Assembly: GCF_034314165.1 (NCBI RefSeq) | Contig: NZ_JAVIWK010000001.1 | Location: 310,001 to 374,000, forward strand | DNA: 64,000 nucleotides | Origin: Pseudomonas sp. Bout1 | Lineage (GTDB): Bacteria; Pseudomonadota; Gammaproteobacteria; Pseudomonadales; Pseudomonadaceae | Direction: 5' to 3' | Part shown: one piece after another, positions 1 through 8,532 of the stretch | How the letters are laid out: every line of letters begins with the position of its first letter | Position numbering within the stretch: position 1 is the first letter of the stretch | Position numbers and translations under genes: made by a program | Notes under the pieces: generated by a model | What the model saw: only the letters and a program-made list of their open reading frames with translations | The model's database searches: none | Told to the model about the DNA's origin: nothing

Positions 1-120
1 GATAGTTAGGCCGCTATTATAGGCTGCAGCCTCAAATACTTCTGCGCCGTGTTCTGACTTCAAAAAGTCAACGACTTTTTCACGCTTCAAATGATTATCT
101 TCGATTACTAAAATTTTCAT
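1..120 (-). CDS. response regulator, receiver domain (partial, runs off window)
   Basis: Forty codons of the N-terminus are visible, from an ATG at 120. They begin MKILVIEDN, the first beta strand and acidic pocket (E-D) of a CheY-type receiver domain, followed by the usual first helix. The phosphoacceptor aspartate and any output domain lie beyond the left edge. The start overlaps the last 26 bases of the histidine-kinase-like gene upstream on the same strand, so the two are almost certainly translationally coupled and act as a pair. Whether this is a receiver-only protein or a receiver fused to an effector cannot be seen here. Confidence 0.85.
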   Translation of the reverse strand, partial: MKILVIEDNHLKREKVVDFLKSEHGAEVFEAAAYNSGLTI

Positions 121-3100
121 GCTTAAGTCCTATGGTGGATATAAAATTGTCGTCGGTTGCCTCGATGTTGTACGAAAAACCTGGAGATGAGTTGTGAAGC
201 AGATTATATATTTTGTAAATTCCGCTACCCCCTTCTTCTCTACTTAGATTGGAGTTGCTATCGTTCCAGCGAGCTTTATGGTGTGATATGAAGACTTGTT
301 TATCGCCGAAACTTTCTACGTCTATTAAATTTTGAACAGTTACTGTATCTGTATTATTCTGTGTAGAGTGAGCTATTTGCACTGCTGACTCAAATTTCCG
401 ATACTTCACAGCATTTTCTATTGCCGTGAAAAGTGCAATGAACAGTGATCTTGATTCTCGATAGTTTAAAATTAGATCGCTTTTTTGTTGGCTGAAAGTT
501 ATCTCAGCTCCTTTATGACCGTAAATGGATTGGAAAGACGTTACTGATGCCTCCAACACAACACCTAGAGGCTCAAAGCTTTCAACTCCATCAGAACCAA
601 CGAATTTGAACCAGTTGAGCACAAGCTCTATCTCTTTACTAAAACTAGATCTGCAATTTCTTATCTCTTGCATCAACTCACCCATAGGCGCTCTTGCCTT
701 TGAGGTAGTGATCTCACTTTCTAAATTATGGATATCGTTCAGTATGAGCGAATGCAATGTATCATTTATAAGGTTCTGAGCTTTTTTTGCATGCTCGGCA
801 GCTAACTGCCACATATATTCAATCAGTGAGTCGAAGAAGCTATCAAATTTGTCGTGATTATCTAGTATCTTAGAAATATGAACTAGTCGGGAATAATAGG
901 CCGAGAAATCAAAGATATAATTATTTTTTTCAGCGCCATCGACATGTACTCTAAAATGATTATTGATGTCTTTCAGGGTAGTATCAACTTTCCGCGAGAA
1001 TCCTCTAAATATTATATCAATTTCTTCTTTTATTCCTGCTGTTAAATAAGAATACTTTTCTTCCCAATATGTATTTGGCAAATACTCACCGTTTTTTTCA
1101 ACAGTAATTAGTTTCGCCTTTTCAAAGCATGCGCGCAATTGCGTCACAAAAACAGTATGCCTTATCTCTGCGCTGAGGTACTTATCTAACCCATAGTTTT
1201 CGTTTAAAGCAAAGTCTCGCGCTGCTGCAGTGAAAATTTTATATAGCAAACTTGTTTTTTCATTTGATGAAACAGCAAGGGGTAGTCCTGTATCACCTGA
1301 TTCAATTTCGAGTATGTCTGTAGAGCTTTTGTCAAAATCTTTTAAGTTAAGAGGGGCAAGTGCTGTGCCTCCCTCAATTGACTTTGCTTGATCAAATAAT
1401 TTTTTATAGTAGTGCTTGCGATGGGTTTCCAGAGCCTGAATGTCTACAAAAAGTTTGCCAGTCTCAATTTTAGCTCGTAATTTATCTGAAAATAATGTTT
1501 CGAGAACTTTATCTTTTTCTATTTTCAGTGCTTCTGCTATTTCCGGAGATGCTAATATCAGCCTGTCTAAAATTGCGACACGTTCATGAATAACTTGATC
1601 GTTGTTTTTGAATGCGCCTATATTGTCTAGTTGGAAAGGTACGCAAATATATCGCAAGAAGTATTTCTCGTTTTCTTCTAAAGTTTCCCCGGGGAATAAT
1701 ATCGTTGGCTTATGAGTTTTTTTTGCACCAAGCAAGTCAATAAAGAGTTCGGTTTTTAGCTCTTCATATGCCCCGTTCTGTTCTCTATTATATATGTCTA
1801 GTGTTATCAGGCATGAGATAAAGGTGGCGTTATCAGGCTTATCCAAATCAGCTATTTCGCCACATATTGTTGCCATTGGTAAGTAATATGAAGCAAATCT
1901 GTTTTTAAAATAACTGTCAATGGAAAAGTTTATAAGGCTCATCCAGTCTTGTTTTTGTATGTATCGGGCTGACTGAACTTTTAAATAGTCGGCTAGTATC
2001 GGAAAGTGCGAAGGTGTTAGGTGTAGTTTTTCAGAGTCTTCATATCCGTGGCGTATTGCCCTTTCTGACGGAATTCTACTGATTTCAACGTCTGTAAATA
2101 GGGCGCGCTTCTGTATTGATGTGAAGGCTTTAGGTGTGTTCCAGCGACCTAATGCAAGTGTAGCTCTACGGCTAAGCTCTATAACTTGATCCTCTTCAAC
2201 CTCTGAAAGAATGTGAGTCAAATGAAACATCAAGGATTTAGCCCAAACTTCGCTTCTGAATTTAACGCAGAGTTTTCGCAAATAGGCTATGCACTCGTCA
2301 CTATTTGGTTGAAGCATAAAAATGCTACTGAGGCTATTTGCTATGTGGTCATATAAATGTTTGTCAGTAGTGCTGCCAACATAGACCTTGGCTCTGGCGT
2401 AAATTTCTATTAGTCCGAACGTTAACTCTAAGCCGCCTGATATAGCTTTGGAGACAGCTTCAATCACGGAGTTATAGTTGCCACGAGTATAATCATCAAC
2501 GATCGCCATCGTAGCAACATCAACATCATGATTTTTATTCAGAAGGTTGAAGAGCTCTTCATCCTGAAGAATTTCAGCGAGTTCTAGCGATAGCTTCTCT
2601 ATCGTCGGATCTAACGACTCCCCTCGAACGTATATTTCCGAAAGTATGGTTTTGAAGAGAAGGTATTGATCTACTATGGACTCCATTCTATAGTTATTCA
2701 GATCTTCCAGAGATACTTTTCTGTTTTTGTCAAATGCAATAGGCAGTTGCATGCAGGATAATACTGCACCGTATGATATTATTCCTTTAAGGCCAGAGGC
2801 TCGATATTCTTTTAGCTGGGCTTCAAGTATGCTCGCGAAGACAGATATATTATTGCTTTCTGACATAAGCAAGATGTCACGGATTTTGCTCGAAACATCA
2901 TGGTTGGGGAAATTGTCTTGGATACGATTTATAATTTCTTTAGTAGGTGCTTTGTCTAGCTCTTTTATCACATGAATTCTGTTGGAAATTGCCCACCAAC
3001 AATGACTGACAGATTCTACTGTATTTAATGCAGCATTGGCTCTTGGTAAGTCAGATGACAGTAAGGATAGATTAAATTCGATTCTGGCTGTATTGAAAAT

Positions 3101-3475
3101 TTTCAATTCTTTCGCGCAGTTAAAAAATAATCCGAGCGCCCAGTACACATAGTGGTTACTGTTGACGAAATTTTTCGTACTAAGAATTTGATAGTGAGTG
3201 TCTTTGTTGTACAGCGGTTTACATATTTTAGGAAGTAATTTGCTACGGGATAAGTTGACAATGTTGGTGGTCAGCCTTGCATCACTTAGTGCTTTAAGCT
3301 GTGTGAGTATCCGGTGGCCAACGTTCCCCAAGGTTTCCCCGTGTCGTCTAATATAAATATTGGGGTCATTGCTGATTCTTTTTTTGTTGTTTAAACCTTT
3401 TTTTTGTTTCATCTGGCATATCCATGTTTTGTTCGCGCTTAACTCGATCGCATTCTGCACGAATGTGCATTCCAT
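95..3475 (-). CDS. large histidine-kinase-like sensor protein (1126 aa)
   Basis: The C-terminal ~250 residues look like a histidine-kinase ATP-binding module: an N-box-like AIENAVK at about residue 1018 and a G-box-like GGSGIYK at about 1082. A helical stretch with several histidines precedes it (around 860-960) and could be the dimerisation/phosphoacceptor part, but no textbook H-box is obvious. The first ~800 residues are soluble and helix-rich, without signal peptide, membrane segment or a family I recognise; they may be a TPR-like repeat sensor. It overlaps a receiver-domain gene downstream. Codon use is AT-rich, unlike the flanking chromosome, and it lies in an integrase-bearing island. 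Large helical sensor plus kinase plus receiver is the layout of Detocs-type phage-defence two-component systems; that assignment is inference. The start at 3475 has a weak ribosome site and M22 (3412) is an alternative. Confidence 0.75.
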   Translation of the reverse strand: MECTFVQNAIELSANKTWICQMKQKKGLNNKKRISNDPNIYIRRHGETLGNVGHRILTQLKALSDARLTTNIVNLSRSKLLPKICKPLYNKDTHYQILSTKNFVNSNHYVYWALGLFFNCAKELKIFNTARIEFNLSLLSSDLPRANAALNTVESVSHCWWAISNRIHVIKELDKAPTKEIINRIQDNFPNHDVSSKIRDILLMSESNNISVFASILEAQLKEYRASGLKGIISYGAVLSCMQLPIAFDKNRKVSLEDLNNYRMESIVDQYLLFKTILSEIYVRGESLDPTIEKLSLELAEILQDEELFNLLNKNHDVDVATMAIVDDYTRGNYNSVIEAVSKAISGGLELTFGLIEIYARAKVYVGSTTDKHLYDHIANSLSSIFMLQPNSDECIAYLRKLCVKFRSEVWAKSLMFHLTHILSEVEEDQVIELSRRATLALGRWNTPKAFTSIQKRALFTDVEISRIPSERAIRHGYEDSEKLHLTPSHFPILADYLKVQSARYIQKQDWMSLINFSIDSYFKNRFASYYLPMATICGEIADLDKPDNATFISCLITLDIYNREQNGAYEELKTELFIDLLGAKKTHKPTILFPGETLEENEKYFLRYICVPFQLDNIGAFKNNDQVIHERVAILDRLILASPEIAEALKIEKDKVLETLFSDKLRAKIETGKLFVDIQALETHRKHYYKKLFDQAKSIEGGTALAPLNLKDFDKSSTDILEIESGDTGLPLAVSSNEKTSLLYKIFTAAARDFALNENYGLDKYLSAEIRHTVFVTQLRACFEKAKLITVEKNGEYLPNTYWEEKYSYLTAGIKEEIDIIFRGFSRKVDTTLKDINNHFRVHVDGAEKNNYIFDFSAYYSRLVHISKILDNHDKFDSFFDSLIEYMWQLAAEHAKKAQNLINDTLHSLILNDIHNLESEITTSKARAPMGELMQEIRNCRSSFSKEIELVLNWFKFVGSDGVESFEPLGVVLEASVTSFQSIYGHKGAEITFSQQKSDLILNYRESRSLFIALFTAIENAVKYRKFESAVQIAHSTQNNTDTVTVQNLIDVESFGDKQVFISHHKARWNDSNSNLSREEGGSGIYKIYNLLHNSSPGFSYNIEATDDNFISTIGLKHENFSNRR

Positions 3476-4034
3476 ACTTTATTTATGTTTCTAAACCATG
3501 CTTTAAAATTAAGTGATGGCATTTTAGCGTCATCGGCTCAAAAAATCCACGTTATCGATAAACATTTTTTTGAGTTTCCTATTACTTGGCTCGCTATTTC
3601 GCCTTGTCAACTAAACTGCTGAATGCTAATCATGTCGCTAATAGTGTGGGGGCTTATGTATAATTCGAGGTAAGCTATATTTCGGTGTATGGTTTTACCT
3701 GTGAACGGTTTTAATGATGTGAATAGTTGTCTTTATATGTGGCATATACGCTCATGCTGCATTGGTTTGTGATGTTTAGCTTTGAGGAGTAGATATATCG
3801 GCATGTATCTGCAACTTTTTTAACGTCTCAGCTATGGGTTTTCTAATTGTGTCATATAGTCGGGTGTTTATGAGGGGACGGTTGCTTCTTAGGATGTTAA
3901 GTCTCGTAGCGCCAAATATAGCGGCATAGGTTTTTAAAGTATAGAGAACTCATAGGGGGTGCTTTATTACAAGTTACTACTGTTAAGTTGACATTTAGTT
4001 TTTTTAGTTGGATTAGTGAATAAATATATTTAGA
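3476..4034. other. AT-rich intergenic stretch
   Basis: No convincing gene is present on either strand. The stretch is AT-rich like the kinase gene and must contain that gene's promoter (reading leftward), but I could not fix a clear -35/-10 pair. It separates the kinase/regulator unit from the recombinase unit, which has the same orientation. Confidence 0.5.
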
Positions 4035-4301
4035 CTATAGCCAGGTTTTGTTTGAACGAGATTCAATTAGTCGAGCTGTTAATTTGTAGTAGTAGTGAGT
4101 AGCAGGGGAGTGGTATATGGCAGATGAATTAAGAAACCATGTGAGGTGTTTTTTTTGCCATGTCCATGGGTTGCTACGTCCCCAACGTTCGCAGATGGCT
4201 GCCTGAATTTTTTCGGCTTGTCGCAGGTGTCGGATGCGTGTGGCCTGAGACCCTTTGAGAGTACTGCTTAGAAAGATTTCCATATCGAAAGGTGCATTCA
4301 T
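4035..4301 (-). CDS. small protein linked to tyrosine recombinase (88 aa)
   Basis: An 88-residue basic protein that I do not recognise, with several W/Y-rich positions in its C-terminal half and no signal peptide. Its ATG overlaps the stop codon of the recombinase upstream (ATGA arrangement), so it is very probably co-translated with it. By position it may be an accessory or directionality protein for the recombinase; this is inference from context only. Base composition becomes AT-rich within it. Confidence 0.6.
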   Translation of the reverse strand: MNAPFDMEIFLSSTLKGSQATRIRHLRQAEKIQAAICERWGRSNPWTWQKKHLTWFLNSSAIYHSPATHYYYKLTARLIESRSNKTWL

Positions 4302-5275
4302 TGGCGACCTCCAATGTAGGCGCCAACGACATCGGTACGGCTGTGCCCTAACTCATAGCTAATCTTAGCTCGCGCAACTAAGTCTAGTTTTCGGTCAAGC
4401 TGGTAGCAATTGCCATTGTTGATAGGGGAAGGATGATTGGTGATTTTTTCATAGCGATTGCAGGCATACGCTGCTCGCAACTCATGAAAGCCTTTTAATC
4501 CGTGATCGTGAAGTATGTCCCGAGCGGGAGCTATGACTCCACGGAGGAAATCACGGTAGTGTTCCTGCGGGAACAACAGATTGCTACTACCGTGAGGTGA
4601 GGTCAGGTAGGCAAAGCTCAGTGCTCTAAGGATTTCTTTGTCGACGGTGATCCAACGAGGCGCTGTTGCGCCTGAGCGGCCACCTTTGGTGCCGTCCTGA
4701 ATATTGATCTTGCCGTATTGTTCGGCCTCGCGCTTTAGGCGTGGAAGATCGGCCAAAATGGCCTCGCGCAATCGCATTCCGGTCGCTCGCGCCAACTGCG
4801 CGATGGCCGCGGCACGTGGATGCTGTTCACGGAGCGCGTCGACGATCCGCCTCACCTGATCACTATCCTGGCCTTGCGGGGCGATTGTGCGGATGGTAGT
4901 GCGCTGCATTCCTAGCGCCTTGCTCGGGCTCGGCACTTTTATGTACCGATCACCGCGAAGCGCGACCATGGTTCGGTTTACGCTGGACAACCGGTTTTGC
5001 GCGGTGGCGATGGCGAGGTCACCTTGTTCAACTTGGTGACGCAGATGCCCTGCGTAGTCCAGTAACGTCTGCTGGTTAATCTGCCGCGCATCGTTGAACC
5101 CTGGCCCATCCTCTGACCGACACCAGCGCACAAATGCCTGCCACCGATCACTGTGTGCTTTGACGGTCCCGTAATGCCCACCGCCAAACAGATCTTTCAA
5201 TGCTTGCGATCCGGCATAGCTCAGTTGCCGGCCATAGCCAAAATTTCGCCCGTCTCGTCTACCGACCAATGCCAT
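4298..5275 (-). CDS. tyrosine recombinase / integrase-domain protein (325 aa)
   Basis: Carries the tyrosine-recombinase signature: an arginine in ATGMRLRE (about residue 168), an H-x-x-R-type motif in FHELRAAY (about 264), and a C-terminal GHSRTDVVGAYIGG with histidine and the likely nucleophile tyrosine close to the end. The N-terminal part looks like a SAM-like core-binding domain. The start is supported by a strong GAGAGGAG ribosome site just upstream of 5275. It belongs to the integrase-domain proteins seen in Pseudomonas islands, distinct from the P4-type integrase next to the tRNA. It is followed by an overlapping 88-aa gene. It may excise or integrate a nested element or resolve multimers; its target is unknown. 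Confidence 0.85.
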   Translation of the reverse strand: MALVGRRDGRNFGYGRQLSYAGSQALKDLFGGGHYGTVKAHSDRWQAFVRWCRSEDGPGFNDARQINQQTLLDYAGHLRHQVEQGDLAIATAQNRLSSVNRTMVALRGDRYIKVPSPSKALGMQRTTIRTIAPQGQDSDQVRRIVDALREQHPRAAAIAQLARATGMRLREAILADLPRLKREAEQYGKINIQDGTKGGRSGATAPRWITVDKEILRALSFAYLTSPHGSSNLLFPQEHYRDFLRGVIAPARDILHDHGLKGFHELRAAYACNRYEKITNHPSPINNGNCYQLDRKLDLVARAKISYELGHSRTDVVGAYIGGRQ

Positions 5276-5552
5276 GATCGAACTCCTCTCGAAGCCAAAA
5301 CTTTTAAAACCTTCCCCACGTCATCCCGCCAAGAATGTTGAGTGTTATCAGGGATCAAGGCCCCTGCGACCTGTGAGGATTGTCCACTAACGCGGGACTG
5401 GCGGCTCTTTACGACCGGGAGCTTGGGCATCTCATGATCTGGCCTCCTGAACACCGAATACCGGTGGGCGGGTGGAGGCTGCATTGGCTGACGGGGCCAA
5501 TGCCGCGAGATCCTGAGTCGAGTGAAGGCAGTGAGGCGATGACCGGGGCATA

Positions 5553-5569
5553 CCTGACTGTCAGTCAGG
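5553..5569. promoter_or_regulatory. 17-bp perfect palindrome, possible operator
   Basis: CCTGACTG-T-CAGTCAGG is a perfect inverted repeat with one central base. It lies about 280 bases upstream of the leftward recombinase gene. The size and symmetry suit a dimeric repressor site (for example TetR-like), but no cognate regulator is visible in the window. Confidence 0.35.
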
Positions 5570-5837
5570 TGTAGTCCATTCCGTGGGCTGCGGCACCATC
5601 ATCTGCATCGCTGTTGCTGGTGACTTCGGTGTTTGTCACGCCGATTGTCACGAGGGGAAATGCCGCAAAGCCTTGTACGAGTTGGGCTGCAGCAGCGGTA
5701 GGAGCGCCCGTCTCTTTCCGGAGGAAAGAGACGGGCGCAGGTTGGCGCAAGGAAATGGCCAAGCGGATAGGTTGCTGCAGGGCAGCTATGAAAGGGGGTG
5801 AGTTGCCGCAGTGGGCGCACTGGTAAAAGTAGGCATC
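5565..5837 (-). CDS. possible small CxxC protein (doubtful)
   Basis: A minus-strand frame beginning MDAYFYQCAHCG, with a single CxxC pair near the N-terminus. The longest version starts at 5900. Its middle is encoded by a perfect 35-base hairpin, and the C-terminal half is low-complexity, so it may be a remnant or not coding at all. I recognise no family. Listed only because the N-terminal CAHCG could be a zinc-ribbon fragment of the kind found in small phage and island proteins. Confidence 0.2.
   Translation of the reverse strand, partial: DAYFYQCAHCGNSPPFIAALQQPIRLAISLRQPAPVSFLRKETGAPTAAAAQLVQGFAAFPLVTIGVTNTEVTSNSDADDGAAAHGMDYT
5704..5738. repeat. perfect 16-bp inverted repeat with 3-base loop
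   Basis: The arms GCGCCCGTCTCTTTCC and GGAAAGAGACGGGCGC are exact reverse complements around a GGA loop. No T-run follows on either strand, so it is not a standard intrinsic terminator. It sits between the two recombinase genes in the island. Confidence 0.85.
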
Positions 5838-5977
5838 CATCACATCGATGTGACCGTGCGAGCTACCGGACGCTAATCGCACTTTGGGGAGAACCACCAC
5901 GGTGTGGCGTAGCCTTAAAGGTTCTGGCTACCTGGGTTGCTGTCAACGACAGCGCTTTGCCCGATCTTTTCTACGCC

Positions 5978-6067
5978 TGTGGATAATTCGGGTCAAGACT
6001 CCAATTTTCGGGAGTTCTGCGGCTGTGGATGAAATTATCCACCGGTGGAAATCAGTGGTTTTCCACA
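5978..6067. promoter_or_regulatory. cluster of DnaA-box-like sequences
   Basis: TGTGGATAA at 5978-5986 is a full match to the DnaA-box consensus (reverse orientation). TGTGGAT at 6024-6030, TTATCCACC at 6035-6043 and TTTTCCACA at 6059-6067 are near matches. Four in 90 bases, just downstream of the P4-type integrase gene, could be a replication or DnaA-regulated site of the island. Isolated boxes of the same kind also occur at about 25190, 25450 and 26157 in the window, so background occurrence is not negligible. Confidence 0.35.
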
Positions 6068-6186
6068 GACAGTTGTGTGGGCTTTAGATTTTTTAAGTGA
6101 GGTCCATCCAAGCAGGGCGGCTTTGCAGCCCTGTTTGGATGGACCCGCGTGGACAAGCGGATCGCTGAGATATGAAGATCGAGCGC

Positions 6187-7509
6187 TTACTCAGTTGCGC
6201 CACGTTTTGCTTTTAGGCGAGTGACGTTCACTCCGGTCTGGTTCGCGAATTCGTGTGGAGTGACATGCTCCTGCCGGTTGGCCTCCAGGTACCGGCTCCA
6301 CCAGTTCATGATCAGCCTGCGCTCCTCGATGAACTCGGCCTTGTGGATGTAAGCGGCGCGGACGTTGTTGCGCTCCTTGTGGCTCATCTGCCGTTCAATA
6401 GCTGTCTCCGACCACAATCCTGACTCGATCAGTGCGCTGCAGGCCATCGAACGAAACCCATGTCCGCAGATATCGGTTTTGGTGTCGTACCCCATCGTCC
6501 GTAGCGCATTGTTCACGGTATTTTCGGACATAGGTTTCCAGGGCTTGGCATCGCCTGCAAACACCAGGTCGAATTTACCGGTGAGGGCGTGGATCTGTTC
6601 AAGCAGAGTCACCGCTTGCGGCGATAAGGGTACTAAATGGATATCCCCTGCCATCTTCGTACCCCTTGTGGAAAAGGGTACTCCCTCCAACGCGGGTCGA
6701 GTGTCCGGTATCTCCCAGGTGCCGCGCTTGAGGTCGAACTCGCTCCAGCGTGCGAAACGCAGTTCGCTGGATCGTACAAACACATGCAGTGACAGCATCA
6801 CCGTCAGACGGGTAAGTGCCCGGCCTTTATAGGTGTCGATCCGCTCCTGCAGTTCCGGTAGTCGCGATAAGGGTAGGGCGGGGCGATGGATCACCCGCGG
6901 GGCCTTGATCGAGCCTTCGAGGTCGTAAGCAGGGTTTATGGTGATAAGCCGGAGGCGCTTTGCCTCGCGCATGATGCTCTGCAGGTAGTTTTGTACCCTT
7001 AAAGCAACGTCTATCGTTCCGCGCTTCTTGATCGCTTCCAAGGGCTGCATGAGGTCATGGGTGTCGAGGTCGACAATGGCGCGGGCGCCGATCAGCGGGA
7101 ACACGTGGGTTTTGAGGCGGCTCATCACAGTCTTGGAGTGGCCTGGTGCCCACTTGGCCGACATTTCCGTGTGCCAGTCCAGCGCAACGCTTTCAAAGGT
7201 TTTGCCTTTGATCACAGCTTCCGCCTTGGTTTGGTGCTTGGTCTCTATGGGATCAATGCCATCCGCCAGCATTCGCTTGACCTCCAAGCGCTTGCGGCGC
7301 GCGTCGGCGAGGCCAATGATGGGATAGTTGCCGAACGAGGTCAGTCCTTCCCGTCCGTCAGGTTTGACGTAACGGAGCCGCCAGCCTTTACGGCCATTGG
7401 GTTGGACTAGAAGGTAGAGGCCGTCGCCGTCGAAAAGCTTGTAGGCGCGGTCGGTGGGCTTGGCTGAGCGGCAAGCCGAATCAGAGAGTGGAGCAGTGGT
7501 GCGCGACAT
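6187..7509 (-). CDS. P4-type tyrosine integrase of the genomic island (440 aa)
   Basis: Integrates the island at the adjacent tRNA-Thr. The N-terminus (LSDSACRSAKPTDRAYKLFD, then GLYLLVQPNG) is the DUF4102 arm-binding domain of P4/CP4-57 integrases. The catalytic part shows RSSELR, HGFRS (H-x-x-R) and MSHKERNNVRAAYIHK with the histidine and nucleophile tyrosine. I chose the ATG at 7509, which has a GGGAG ribosome site and matches the usual family N-terminus; an in-frame extension to 7578 is unlikely. Length is normal for the family. It reads away from the tRNA into the island, the standard arrangement. No frameshift is seen, so it looks intact. Confidence 0.93.
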   Translation of the reverse strand: MSRTTAPLSDSACRSAKPTDRAYKLFDGDGLYLLVQPNGRKGWRLRYVKPDGREGLTSFGNYPIIGLADARRKRLEVKRMLADGIDPIETKHQTKAEAVIKGKTFESVALDWHTEMSAKWAPGHSKTVMSRLKTHVFPLIGARAIVDLDTHDLMQPLEAIKKRGTIDVALRVQNYLQSIMREAKRLRLITINPAYDLEGSIKAPRVIHRPALPLSRLPELQERIDTYKGRALTRLTVMLSLHVFVRSSELRFARWSEFDLKRGTWEIPDTRPALEGVPFSTRGTKMAGDIHLVPLSPQAVTLLEQIHALTGKFDLVFAGDAKPWKPMSENTVNNALRTMGYDTKTDICGHGFRSMACSALIESGLWSETAIERQMSHKERNNVRAAYIHKAEFIEERRLIMNWWSRYLEANRQEHVTPHEFANQTGVNVTRLKAKRGATE

Positions 7510-7610
7510 AAGGGTACTCCCTTTTATCGAAGTGACCTTTACCCCAAACTCTACCCTTAAACCGGTTGGAATCCACAAGGATTCACCGGAATCCGACGGA
7601 ACGCCAAAAC

Positions 7611-7640
7611 GAAAAAACCCGCCAGAAGGCGGGTTTTTCG
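7611..7640. terminator. intrinsic terminator, likely for tRNA-Thr
   Basis: A stem of AAAAACCCGCC and GGCGGGTTTTT around a short AGAA loop. On the minus strand it follows the tRNA-Thr gene and precedes the integrase start, so it should end the tRNA transcript. Confidence 0.75.
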
Positions 7641-7681
7641 GGGGATCCAGAGATTTTGAAAGCCTTCTCTGGAACCTTGTA

Positions 7682-7757
<76 letters not shown>

Positions 7758-7983
7758 GTGTTAGGGCGACGATTATAGCGATTGGAAAGCATCTGTAAAC
7801 CCCTGAATTCTGACTATTTTTGCAATCGCCCGGGTTTTCTTTGCTTGGCCTCGTTTCAACCACCCCAACCCTGCAAATCCCGTGCGCTGGATCACTGGAA
7901 ATACCCTTCGCCTAGTGGCAACATGCCATCCATTGCGGGCCCTTGTTAGGGCGTCCCAAGGATGAAATAGAAGGAAGCACCAC

Positions 7984-8394
7984 GTGAAACGGATTATCTC
8001 CCTGGCCCTTTTGGTCCTAGCCGCCACCCTCAGTGGCTGCGCCGCCAACAAGCCAGTCAATGACCCCGCCTTGGTCGGCCAATGGAAAGGCCTGCGTGCA
8101 GAAAGCGCCAAATGTCAGTTCCTGTCCTGGAACAACAACCTCAAGCCCGACGGCCGCTTCACCATCACGTTTTTCCGTGATGCGCAGCAAACCCAGCCGA
8201 TTCAAACCGAGAACGGCACCTGGTCCGCGGCCAATGGCAAGAATGAGTTGAGAACCGATGGCGTGCGTACGCCGGATATCTACACCTACAAGATGGTCGA
8301 CACTGACACCGTTCATTACGTGAGTGTGGCGGCGGACCCGGCTGGCGATTGCCAGGAAGAGTATGAGTTCACCGAGCACCGTATTCGCGGTTAA
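7984..8394 (+). CDS. small lipoprotein of unknown function (136 aa)
   Basis: GTG start preceded by AAGGAAG. The signal peptide ends in a lipobox LSGC, with the lipidated cysteine at about residue 19. The remainder is a small, probably beta-rich domain with W, G and two further cysteines, reminiscent of small lipocalin-like or alkaline-protease-inhibitor-like proteins, though I cannot name a family. It is the first chromosomal gene beyond the tRNA-Thr island junction and appears to be monocistronic. Confidence 0.85.
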   Translation: MKRIISLALLVLAATLSGCAANKPVNDPALVGQWKGLRAESAKCQFLSWNNNLKPDGRFTITFFRDAQQTQPIQTENGTWSAANGKNELRTDGVRTPDIYTYKMVDTDTVHYVSVAADPAGDCQEEYEFTEHRIRG

Positions 8395-8419
8395 AGCCAT
8401 TTAGCTGCAGATGAGATTT

Positions 8420-8515
8420 TGTGGTCAGGGAGCTTGCTCCCGCTGGAGTGCGCAGCGCTCCCTCTGTTTTTGGGGCTGCTTCGCAGCCCAGCGGGAGCAA
8501 GCTCCCTCGCCACAG
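8420..8515. repeat. REPIN (paired inverted REP sequences)
   Basis: Two inverted GGGAGCTTGCTCCCGCTGG-type arms flank a spacer that has its own GGGGCTGC/GCAGCCC hairpin. This is the doublet form of the P. fluorescens REP family. It lies between two convergent genes. Confidence 0.85.
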
Positions 8516-8532
8516 GTTTGTCGTTCGCCTTA

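Larger units (their letters stand above)
5276..6186. other. spacer between the two recombinase genes
   Basis: About 900 bases with no gene I can support strongly. It holds two perfect palindromes (5553-5569 and 5704-5738), a low-confidence minus-strand reading frame (5565-5837) and four DnaA-box-like sequences (5978-6067). Short overlapping frames on both strands show no recognisable protein. The leftward promoter for the 325-aa recombinase should lie in its left part. Confidence 0.5.

Noticed and set aside
5221..5484. 87-residue minus-strand frame before the second recombinase
   Set aside because: It overlaps the recombinase start by 55 bases in another frame, has no ribosome site and no recognisable family; left as non-coding spacer.
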